DNA of 13,490 nucleotides from the NCBI GenBank assembly GCA_002438075.1, contig DJSQ01000179.1, positions 1 to 13,490 on the forward strand. The letters are read 5' to 3'. Position 1 is the stretch's first letter; every line of letters starts with the position of its first letter. The notes beneath the pieces were generated by a model. The model saw only the letters and a list, made by a program, of their open reading frames with translations. It ran no database searches and was not told the origin of the DNA. This DNA comes from Clostridiales bacterium UBA6330 (GTDB taxonomy: Bacteria; Bacillota; Clostridia; Oscillospirales; CAG-272). Positions 1 through 7,600 of the stretch are shown in pieces. The position numbers and the translations under genes were made by a program.

Positions 1-2046
1 GCGTGGTTCACCGACACCGCAACGACTGCGGTAAACACCATTCAGGCGGGTACGCTTGACGTGGCGCTCCAAATGTCGACCGACGGCGGGACAACATGGG
101 AAGATGCAGAAGGGAAAACTCTGAACTTTATGACCGTTGACAACAGCGAGAATATCCTCTGGGAGCCCGGCTGTACATATAAACTCCCGCTTCTGCGTGT
201 GGTCAACAAGGGCAATCTGGCGCTGAAGTACAGAGTCATGATTACCGGAATCAAGGGAAGCGCAAAGCTGAACGAGGTAATTGAGTGGACCATCAGCGAT
301 GCGGACCTGAAGGCGGAGCATCACCTTGCAGCAAAAGCGGCTTCCGATGCGATTACCATCACGGGGCATATGAAGGATGATGCGGGCAACGAGTATCAGG
401 GACTTTCCATCGATGGAATTTCCATCACGGTCTACGCAACGCAGGACACTGTGGAAAAGGACAGCAACGGCAGTGATTACGATAAGAATGCGGAGTACAA
501 TCCCGCAATCATTGAGGACAGCGAAGCTGCCGAATCGGAGTTGAGCAAAAACGAGGAGAACATCTACGTTGCGCTTGCGGGTGATATCACCTTTGACGTA
601 AAGCCCTATGACCAGAAGCCGATGGGCGGCGATAAGACCAAGCAGATTGTGATTGATGGTAAGGGCTATAAGCTCACCTTCAATAACACCAACAGCGACT
701 GGAACAACGTTACTTGGGGCAATGCAAAGCTCGTTATCAAGAATGCGGTGATTGACAACAGCGGCTACAATGCGGACGGTGGTCCTTGGAACAGCCATGA
801 TATTTCCTTCAAGGGCAATGTGGAATTTGAGAATGTCGTGTTTACAAACGCTGTCGCACTTGAGGGGACAGCGAACCTTAAAAACGTCACGATTTCGGAT
901 AAGAATGCAACGGGCGATACTTATATGCTTTGGATTCGCGCCGGTTCTGATGTGACGCTTGAAAATGTGACCATCGACGGTAAGAGCGCAGTCGGCAATA
1001 AAAACCGTGCAATTGCTATCAAAGACGAGTATGTGACGAATCCCGCAGAAACGACCCTTACGATTAACGGTGCAACCATCACAAGCGATAAGTATGCAGC
1101 TGTGTATGTGACTTCTGCAAGTGCAACGACAGTCAACCTCAATGGTGTGATTGACGCTACAGGAACGGCTGATAATAGCAAGGTTGTCCAGAATGGTGGG
1201 GCAACAGGCACAATCAAGGTCAATGACAACAGTACAAAGGTTGTGAAGGTGGCTACGCAGGAAGAACTGACAAATGCGATTTCGAGTGCAACGCTTGGCA
1301 AAAACTCTGTTACACGGATTGATCTCCCTGCAAGCACGAGTGTTACTTTTGAGAGCGGTGTAACTGCTGTACCTCAGGAGGAAGTTAAAAACATCGTAAT
1401 TACTGGAGACAAAACCACAAAGATCAAATTCCAGAACACCAAGCCGGGTTCTGAAGGGGCACTCAGCTATCAGGATCGCGCAAATCTGACTTTCGAGGGA
1501 ATTACGATTGACGCAGGTGAGATTAAAGGAATTTGTGCTCGTGGCGGCATTGTGACCTTCATTGATTGCACATTTGAGAGCGAACTGAAGCAAACCATTG
1601 CAAACAAGTTTGTATTCTCTGGATGCACTTTCAATCAGCCTGTTTCTCAAGTTGGTTACGGTTGCAAGGAGGTCGTTTTTGACAACTGCAAGTTTAACAC
1701 CGATGGTTATGGCATCAAGATTTACAGCGAGGGTAGCACCCCTGTGAACCTGACGGTGAAGAATTGTGCTTTCAAGAACACATCGGATGTTGCTAAGTCT
1801 GCCATTTTCCTTGACCACATTGTTGACGGTATCACTTACAACATCACTGTTGACAGTTGCACCTTTGACGGCTTTACCGCAGAGCCGACCCCGAACTACA
1901 ACAAGTGGGCTACCAGAGTGATTGTTGCGGATAGCTTCGTCAAAACAACGGATGGTCAGTACATCTTCTCCTATCAGACGGGCGAAGAGGGTGGAAATTA
2001 CCACAAGATTCTGACCGCTGAACAGCTGGTTGTGACCGTAAAATAA
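1..2046 (+). CDS. Exported TasA/camelysin-like protein with beta-helix repeat region (5' partial)
   Basis: The reading frame is open from base 1, so the true start, the signal peptide and the start of the mature protein lie off the left edge; the GTG at 61 is only an internal codon. The visible part is 681 residues. Residues 1-30 (AWFTDTATTAVNTIQAGTLD) match the start of the mature domain in TasA/camelysin/SipW-dependent exported proteins. A second family-typical motif (ITVYATQDTVEKD) sits near residue 140, so this domain probably ends near residue 160. From about residue 180 the chain is a run of short beta-strands rich in Asn, Thr, Val and Gly. It contains recurring units such as LENVTID, FIDCTF, FSGCTF, FDNCKF, VKNCAF and VDSCTF, which is the look of a right-handed parallel beta-helix (pectate-lyase-like fold). 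No catalytic residues, sortase motif or dockerin are visible. By analogy with TasA it may be a surface or matrix protein; adhesion or glycan binding is inference. It ends at a strong terminator. Confidence 0.8.
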   Translation, partial: AWFTDTATTAVNTIQAGTLDVALQMSTDGGTTWEDAEGKTLNFMTVDNSENILWEPGCTYKLPLLRVVNKGNLALKYRVMITGIKGSAKLNEVIEWTISDADLKAEHHLAAKAASDAITITGHMKDDAGNEYQGLSIDGISITVYATQDTVEKDSNGSDYDKNAEYNPAIIEDSEAAESELSKNEENIYVALAGDITFDVKPYDQKPMGGDKTKQIVIDGKGYKLTFNNTNSDWNNVTWGNAKLVIKNAVIDNSGYNADGGPWNSHDISFKGNVEFENVVFTNAVALEGTANLKNVTISDKNATGDTYMLWIRAGSDVTLENVTIDGKSAVGNKNRAIAIKDEYVTNPAETTLTINGATITSDKYAAVYVTSASATTVNLNGVIDATGTADNSKVVQNGGATGTIKVNDNSTKVVKVATQEELTNAISSATLGKNSVTRIDLPASTSVTFESGVTAVPQEEVKNIVITGDKTTKIKFQNTKPGSEGALSYQDRANLTFEGITIDAGEIKGICARGGIVTFIDCTFESELKQTIANKFVFSGCTFNQPVSQVGYGCKEVVFDNCKFNTDGYGIKIYSEGSTPVNLTVKNCAFKNTSDVAKSAIFLDHIVDGITYNITVDSCTFDGFTAEPTPNYNKWATRVIVADSFVKTTDGQYIFSYQTGEEGGNYHKILTAEQLVVTVK

Positions 2047-2064
2047 AATATTTTCATACAAAGC

Positions 2065-2104
2065 AAACAGCCCCGCCGCCCGATTTCGGGCGGCGGGGCT
2101 GTTT
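2065..2104. terminator. Bidirectional intrinsic terminator
   Basis: Perfect 18-bp inverted repeat (arms 2065-2082 and 2087-2104) with a 4-nt loop and a GC-rich core. On the + strand it ends in TTTT after the stop codon at 2046. On the - strand it is followed by a T-rich stretch beginning TTTGCTTTG. It lies between the convergent 3' ends of the exported beta-helix protein and the ABC permease and can serve both. Confidence 0.9.
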
Positions 2105-2113
2105 TGTACTCTG

Positions 2114-2917
2114 TCAGTTATCCTTTTTCATCTGCCCCCGAAACACGACGAAGGACAGCACAACGGCGGCAACGAGAAACGCGATGATGGGAATCAATCC
2201 GAGCTTTGCCGCGCGGTCAAAGGTGTAGGGCGCGGCGTACATCGTTTCGTAGCTGCTGATGGAATGGCGCGCGCCTGTGATGATGCGTCCGAGCGTCACG
2301 CTGGGGTAGAACGGCAGGAAGCGGCAGAAGGTCTCAAAGCTCCCCATGGTGTCAAGCGGCATCCATGCGCCGCCGAGAATGCCCGATGCGGTAATGAAAA
2401 CCGAGGTCAGCCCGGGGGCGCTTTTGTCGTTCATCAGCGCGCCGAAGAGGATGCCGAGGAACACGCAGAAGAGCAGGACGGGCAGCTGTGAGAGGACCAG
2501 CAGGAGCGCCGCGCCGAAGGAGAAGTAGTCCGCGCCGACAATTGCCGCGAGGATTGCGCCCGCTCCCACGCAGACAAGCGCTTGCGCAATGCCGATGACC
2601 GCGGCGGGGATGGCGTAGCCCAGCACGAACTGATAGGACCGCAGGGGAGAGGCGTACAGCCGCCGCAGGAACGCGGTGCTCTTGTCACGCGAGACCAGCA
2701 GGCTCATGGTCAGCATGACGAAGGTAAACGAGAACATCATAACCCCGGGGACGAGCGAGCGCGGCTCAAAGGTCGGGGTCGTTCCGTTCGTGTAATGGTT
2801 GATAATCTGGAACAGCGCGAGCATGGCAACGGGGAAGCCGAGACAGAAAATGTAAAGAATCGGGTCACGCACCGTTTCCAGCGCGTTCCGTTTTGCAAAA
2901 ATCAGGGTCTTTTTCAT
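2114..2917 (-). CDS. ABC-2 type transporter permease
   Basis: A 267-residue membrane protein with about six hydrophobic segments (roughly residues 20-40, 55-75, 102-126, 134-160, 167-188 and 239-260), the usual size and topology of ABC-2 permeases (DrrB/NodJ-like). After the second segment comes the cytoplasmic motif FLRRLYASPLRSYQFVLG, which matches the conserved LKRL-x-x-(T/S)PL element of this family. The AWMPLD segment near residues 184-189 is also typical. The start codon overlaps the stop of the ATPase gene by ATGA, so translation is coupled and the two form one exporter, probably working as a dimer of each subunit. Ending in a terminator, it closes the tetR operon. The substrate cannot be told from sequence; small lipophilic compounds or antibiotics are usual for TetR-linked members, but that is inference. 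Confidence 0.88.
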   Translation of the reverse strand: MKKTLIFAKRNALETVRDPILYIFCLGFPVAMLALFQIINHYTNGTTPTFEPRSLVPGVMMFSFTFVMLTMSLLVSRDKSTAFLRRLYASPLRSYQFVLGYAIPAAVIGIAQALVCVGAGAILAAIVGADYFSFGAALLLVLSQLPVLLFCVFLGILFGALMNDKSAPGLTSVFITASGILGGAWMPLDTMGSFETFCRFLPFYPSVTLGRIITGARHSISSYETMYAAPYTFDRAAKLGLIPIIAFLVAAVVLSFVVFRGQMKKDN

Positions 2918-3642
2918 CTCACCGCGCCCCCTTTCTCCACCGTGGCAACGAATGCGTCCTCAAACGATTCCTTGCCCGTCCGCGCCTTGATTTCCGCAAC
3001 CGTCCCGATGTCCAGCAGCTTTCCCGAGGCGAGAATCGCCACGCGGTCGCACAGCGCCTCGATTTCCTCCAGATAGTGGCTGGTCAGCACAATCGTAATC
3101 TTCCCCCGCAGGGCGCGGATGATGTCCCACAGCTCCCGCCGCGCCAGAACGTCAAGCCCCAGCGTCGGTTCGTCCAGAAACAGCACGTGCGGCTCGGTGA
3201 CCAGCGCCAGCGCAATGGAGAGCCGCCGCCCCCACCCGCCCGAAAGCGTTTTCGCGCGGCGGTCCAGTACCTCCTCCAGATGAAACGTTGAAATGATGTG
3301 GCGGAGGTTTTCTTCATCGGTCTTGCCGTAGACCGAGGCGAAGAAGCGGAGGTTTTCCCGCACCGTCAGGTTGGGCGCGATGGCGGTTTCCTGCGGCGAG
3401 ACCGAAAGAATTTCCTTGATTTTCTCCATGTCGTGGGGGACCGAAAGCCCCTCCACGGTCGCGTCTCCCGAGGTCTTGGAGACCAACCCCGAAAGAATCT
3501 TAATCAGCGTGGTTTTTCCAGCGCCGTTGACCCCGAGAAGCCCGAACAGCTCCCCCCGACCAACGGTCAGGCTGACCCGATCCAGCGCCCGCACCGTGCG
3601 GTAATCCTTGCACAGGTCGGTGACGACAATGCTTTCATTCAT
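2914..3642 (-). CDS. ABC transporter ATP-binding protein
   Basis: A 242-residue nucleotide-binding subunit with all motifs in order: Walker A GVNGAGKTT (37-45), Q-loop Gln84 (SPQET), signature LSGGW (133-137), Walker B VLFLDEPT (153-160) with catalytic Glu158, D-loop LGLD (161-164) and switch His189 (TSHY). It hydrolyses ATP to drive the permease encoded immediately downstream. The ATG at 3642 overlaps the end of the TetR gene by 8 nt and has a GGGAGG ribosome-binding site inside the regulator's last codons. The signature is slightly unusual: Trp stands at the position normally held by Gln or another polar residue (LSGGQ). The short length and the lack of a long C-terminal extension fit DrrA/CcmA-type exporter ATPases. 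Energising this exporter is a firm assignment; the substrate is unknown. Confidence 0.93.
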   Translation of the reverse strand: MNESIVVTDLCKDYRTVRALDRVSLTVGRGELFGLLGVNGAGKTTLIKILSGLVSKTSGDATVEGLSVPHDMEKIKEILSVSPQETAIAPNLTVRENLRFFASVYGKTDEENLRHIISTFHLEEVLDRRAKTLSGGWGRRLSIALALVTEPHVLFLDEPTLGLDVLARRELWDIIRALRGKITIVLTSHYLEEIEALCDRVAILASGKLLDIGTVAEIKARTGKESFEDAFVATVEKGGAVR

Positions 3643-4204
3643 GCTGTGTTTCCTCCCGATATTGACTGTAATAGAGCTTCAAAGCCCCGAATTGGTCGAG
3701 GAGCAGTCCGCGGATGTCGTCCCATTTCGGGGACGCAAAGCCGTAGACCATTTGGACCGCGATGCCGTACATGAAGAACCATGTGGCATAGTAGAAGCGC
3801 TCCGCAACCGCGCGGGAATAGCCGCCCGCGCGCATGATGCCCGCGACCGTTGCGTCAATGAATGCGCGGTCGGCGGGCGTGTTTTGAAATTGGTTTTCGT
3901 AGTAGACGAAGCGGAACAGGCGGGGCTTTTCGTAAACGAAGCGCATAAACCCGAGCGAATTGCGCAGAAACAGCGTTTCCTCCCGTTCGCGCACGATGTA
4001 GTCCTCCTGTACCTTGCGGCATTCCGCGACCAGAGCCGCGCGCAGGTCGTCCATGCCAGAAAAGGAGAGGTAAATCGGTTGCGTGGAGCACCCGAGCCGC
4101 TTTGCCAACGTGCGCGCATTGAGGGCTTCCGAGCCGTCGGACTCCAGCAATTCCATCGCGCACGACAGAATCGCCTCCCGTGGGACCAGCTTTCTTGCAG
4201 GCAT
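3635..4204 (-). CDS. TetR/AcrR family transcriptional regulator
   Basis: 189 residues. The N-terminal helix-turn-helix (about residues 29-48, ARTLAKRLGCSTQPIYLSF) is of TetR type: the second helix begins after GCST and ends at the IYxSF motif. The alpha-helical C-terminal ligand-binding part is rich in aromatic residues (FVYYENQF, FYYATWFF), as in regulators that sense hydrophobic ligands. I chose the ATG at 4204 because it has GGAGG four bases upstream; a longer frame to 4255 would begin inside the promoter spacer and read through the operator. It overlaps the ATPase gene by 8 nt and heads the operon. A palindrome just upstream suggests it represses its own operon and releases it when a substrate of the exporter binds; this is inference from layout. 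Confidence 0.9.
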   Translation of the reverse strand: MPARKLVPREAILSCAMELLESDGSEALNARTLAKRLGCSTQPIYLSFSGMDDLRAALVAECRKVQEDYIVREREETLFLRNSLGFMRFVYEKPRLFRFVYYENQFQNTPADRAFIDATVAGIMRAGGYSRAVAERFYYATWFFMYGIAVQMVYGFASPKWDDIRGLLLDQFGALKLYYSQYREETQHE

Positions 4205-4216
4205 AGTTCCTCCATT

Positions 4217-4232
4217 CATAACACTTGTTATG
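4217..4232 (-). promoter_or_regulatory. Probable TetR operator (palindrome)
   Basis: A perfect inverted repeat CATAACA-CT-TGTTATG (7-bp arms, 2-nt centre) lies between the -10 box and the ribosome-binding site of the regulator gene, roughly at +5 to +20 of the expected transcript. This position and symmetry are typical of autoregulatory TetR-family operators. Confidence 0.6.
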
Positions 4233-4243
4233 GTTCGTAATAC

Positions 4244-4272
4244 AGTATAGCACACCCCCGCGCGTTTGTCAA
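4244..4272 (-). promoter_or_regulatory. SigA promoter of the tetR-ABC operon
   Basis: On the - strand, TTGACA (4267-4272) and TATACT (4244-4249) are separated by exactly 17 nt. The expected transcription start near 4237 gives a short leader of about 33 nt holding the palindromic operator and the GGAGG site at 4209-4213. Confidence 0.82.
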
Positions 4273-4375
4273 GAGGAAAACGAAAAAAGCCGCAGATTTT
4301 CGCGTGGCTTGCGGGAGATTGGATTTGTTATGTTGGAAAATGGAAAGGGGATTTGTAAATTATGAAGAATGGGGC

Positions 4376-4404
4376 TTGACAGTGCTCAAAAAGTGTGGTA
4401 TAAT
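4376..4404 (+). promoter_or_regulatory. Consensus SigA promoter of the small protein/LRR operon
   Basis: TTGACA (4376-4381), a 17-nt spacer and TATAAT (4399-4404) form a perfect match to the vegetative promoter consensus. Expected start near 4411 gives a leader of about 40 nt with GGGAG as ribosome-binding site before the ATG at 4452. It suggests strong constitutive expression. Confidence 0.9.
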
Positions 4405-4451
4405 TTGGGTGCGACGGAAAGCAAAAATAATGAGCAAAAGGGAGTATAACA

Positions 4452-4598
4452 ATGAATAAACAATATGAAACCGTGTCCGCGCAATTTCTTGCGGTGGATG
4501 CAAAGGACGTGCTTGCAATGACATCGGGGAACGAAATTCCGAAGGTTTCGGACCCGAACCAAACGGAATGGGACAAAAAAGTCGGTACCATAAAATAA
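4452..4598 (+). CDS. Small protein of 48 residues upstream of LRR surface gene
   Basis: The ORF begins MNKQYETVSAQFLAVDAKD and ends KKVGTIK before TAA. It follows the consensus promoter at 4376 and a GGGAG ribosome-binding site 8 nt before the ATG. It is hydrophilic and acidic to neutral, with no signal peptide, membrane segment or cysteine. Its opening (M-K/N-K-x-YE followed by hydrophobic residues, then a D-V-L-x-x-S-G step) resembles short clostridial proteins I have seen near exported-protein genes; this is a remembered resemblance, not a searched match. The stop is 14 nt before the ATG of the LRR protein, with no terminator between, so the two are co-transcribed. Function unknown; possibilities are a leader peptide, a peptide precursor or a regulatory partner. 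Confidence 0.65.
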   Translation: MNKQYETVSAQFLAVDAKDVLAMTSGNEIPKVSDPNQTEWDKKVGTIK

Positions 4599-4612
4599 GG
4601 GGGGAAAATCCA

Positions 4613-7600
4613 ATGCGAAAAAGAATATTGTGGGCGGTTGGAATTCTGCTTTTGGCTACGCTGATATTTGGCGGCACGATAACGGCGCTGATTGCAGAGG
4701 AAACACCTGCTGTTTCTATTGAGTACTTTACGCTGTCGCACGACAATACGGTCTATATCAAATATGCGGTAGATTGTCGCAATTATGAGGTGACAAGAGA
4801 AAATACCGGAATGCTGTACTGGACGGCAGAACCGGAAAATGCGATTATCGGAACCGAGGAGAGCAGGTCGACAATATTAGGGTATGAACTGATTGAGGGG
4901 CAGAAATATTACATTTTCAAATACGACCGCTTGAGTGCGGCGCAGATGTGCGATGACATCTGGGCGCGGGCATATGTAACGGTCGATGATAAAACATATT
5001 ATAGTGATGTTGAAAAATACAGCGTGGAAACCTATGCGGCACACAAGCTGGGGCTGGTGGAAGGCTCGGAGGCGACAAGCGATGAAACGCTGAGGGAGCT
5101 GTTGTATGCGATGCTGGAATACGGCGAAAAGGCGCAGAAGCATTTTCCCGAAGCGCGGAAGGACATCTTCCCGACAGACATCCTGCATCCATTTACCGTG
5201 TCCTTTGACGCGGACAACGGAACGGACACCTTCACGCAGACGGTCTATCGCAACCGCAAAGCCGCCAAACCGGAAGCTCCCGTCAAGGACGGCTGTACTT
5301 TTGTCGGTTGGTTCAACGGCGATACGGAATGGAATTTTGAGACGGATACCGTGACGGAAGATGTGACATTAACGGCAAAATGGGGAATTCCTTACTCTGA
5401 AGGGCTGTTGTTTACCTCTAATGGTGATGGTACTTGCGCTGTTTCCGGAATTGGCACTTGTACGGACACAGTTATCAATATTCCGCCTGTTACACAGGAT
5501 GGAGATCGTGTGATAAGCATTGGCAATAATGCTTTCTACGGTTGTAGTAGGCTAATGGGTATCACGATACCGGATGGAGTAACGCATATCGGCAATTATG
5601 CATTTCACTATTGCAGTAGGCTAACAAACATCACAATACCCAATAGTGTGTCGCACCTTGGCAATTATGCGTTTTATGAGTGCAAAAGCTTGACGAGTGT
5701 CACGATACAGGGGAGTGTGACGAGCATCGGTGCTTCGACGTTTAACAATTGCAGTAGCCTGACGAGCATCACGATGCCGAATAGCGTGACCAGCATTGGT
5801 GAGTTTGCTTTTTATTGTTGCAGTAGTTTGATAAATATCATTATACCGGATAGTGTGATAAGCATTGGCGGTGCTGCCTTTCAGGGATGTAATAGTCTGA
5901 CAAGTATTACGATACCAAACGGTGTGACAAGCATTGACAGTTATGTATTTTGCGGATGCACCAGTTTGACGGATATCACGATACCAAACGGTGTGACAAG
6001 CATTGACCGTTATGCATTTTACGGATGCACCGGTTTGACGGATGTCACGATACCGGACGGTGTTACAAGCATTGGCTATGATGCGTTTTCCAAATGCACC
6101 GGTTTAACGAGAATTTCGATACCGGACAGTGTGATGAGTATCGGCGCAGATGCATTTTTGGGTTGCAGTAGTCTGAAAATGGTATGTATTACCGATCTTG
6201 TAAAATGGAGTGGGATTTCCTTTGGAGATTATGACGCAAATCCTTTAAGTTGTGCGCATAATTTGTATTTGAACGGAACTCTTGTTACAGACTTGGTGAT
6301 ACCGGACGGTGTGACGAACTTCGGTTTTTCATTCTACGGTTGCAGTTGTCTGGTGAGTATTACGATACCGGATAGCGTAACAAGCATCGTTGACTATGCT
6401 TTCTATAGTTGTAGTAGCCTGACAAGCATCAAGATACCGGACAGCGTGACAAGCATAGGTTATGGCGCCTTCAAAGGCTGTAGTAGCCTGACGGACATTA
6501 CAATAGGAAAGGGGGTGACGAGCGTCGGTAAGTTTGCATTTGAAAATTGTAGCGGTCTAACGAGTATTACAATACCGGATAGCGTGACAAGCATAGGTTT
6601 TGGTGTGTTTTGCGGTTGCGATAGTCTAACGAGCATGATGCTACCGTTTATTGGTACGCGAATGAATGAAACTATTTACTTGGGATATTTTTTTGGAGGA
6701 TTGGATAATAATGATGTACCATCCTCTTTGAAAACAGTAGTAATAACAGGAGTAACGTATATCGAGCCGGATGCGTTTGAAGGTTGCAGTGGTTTGACGA
6801 GTATTGTAATACCGGATAGCGTGACAAGCATAGGTTTTGGTGCGTTCGAGGGTTGCAGTAGTCTGACGAGCATTACGCTACCATTTGTTGGTGAACAAAA
6901 GAATGAAACAGAGCATTTCAACTACTTTGGATACATCTTTGGGGCATCTAATTCCTCCAAGCATCCCACATATGTTCCGTCCTCTCTGAAAACAGTTGTA
7001 ATAACAGGGGGAACGAGTATCAGCTCTTATGCGTTTGAGGGGTGCAGTAACCTGACGAGCATCACGATACCAGACAGCGTGACGAGTATCGGAGCTTATG
7101 CGTTCAGAGATTGCAGTAGCCTGATTCAAAAAGAGGGCGGCGTTTGGTATGTTGACAGATGGGTAGTTGGATGTGATACATCGGTTACAAATATTATTTT
7201 ACGTGATAATACCATTGGTATCAGTGATTCCGCATTTTCTGGTTGTAGTAGTTTGACGTGCCTTACGATACCGGAGGGGACAATCGGCATCGGTTCCTCT
7301 GCATTCAAAGATTGCAGTAGCCTGACATCTATCACGATACCAGATAGCGTGAGAAGCATCGGTTCTTCTGCATTCAAAGATTGCAGTAGCCTGACCTCTA
7401 TCACGATACCAGATGGCGTGAGAAGCATCGGTTCTTCTGCATTTGAAGATTGCAGTAGCCTGATATCTATTACGATACCGAATAGCGTGAGGAGCATCGG
7501 TTCTTCTGCGTTCAAAGATTGCGATAGCTTGATTCAAAAAGAAGATGGTGTTTGGTACGTTGACAGATGGGTAGTCGGATGTGACACATCGATTAGAAAT

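Noticed and set aside
921..1337. Antisense frame of 138 codons under the beta-helix gene
   Set aside because: Mirror image of Thr/Val-rich repeats on the coding strand; no recognisable protein features.
2582..3774. + strand frames of 132-164 codons across the ABC operon
   Set aside because: Antisense shadows of the ATPase and permease genes, rich in Arg and Pro, without family motifs.
4204..4255. Longer N-terminus of the TetR regulator
   Set aside because: The added codons cover the operator and part of the promoter; the ATG at 4204 has a well-placed GGAGG.
4287..4310. Possible - strand terminator (AAGCC/GGCTT with a T-run) upstream of the tetR promoter
   Set aside because: Stem of only 4-5 pairs with bulges and no - strand gene upstream of it in the window; probably chance.
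4568..4612. Upstream in-frame ATG as start of the LRR protein
   Set aside because: It would add 15 charged residues in front of the signal peptide and overlaps the small ORF; the ATG at 4613 has a strong ribosome-binding site.
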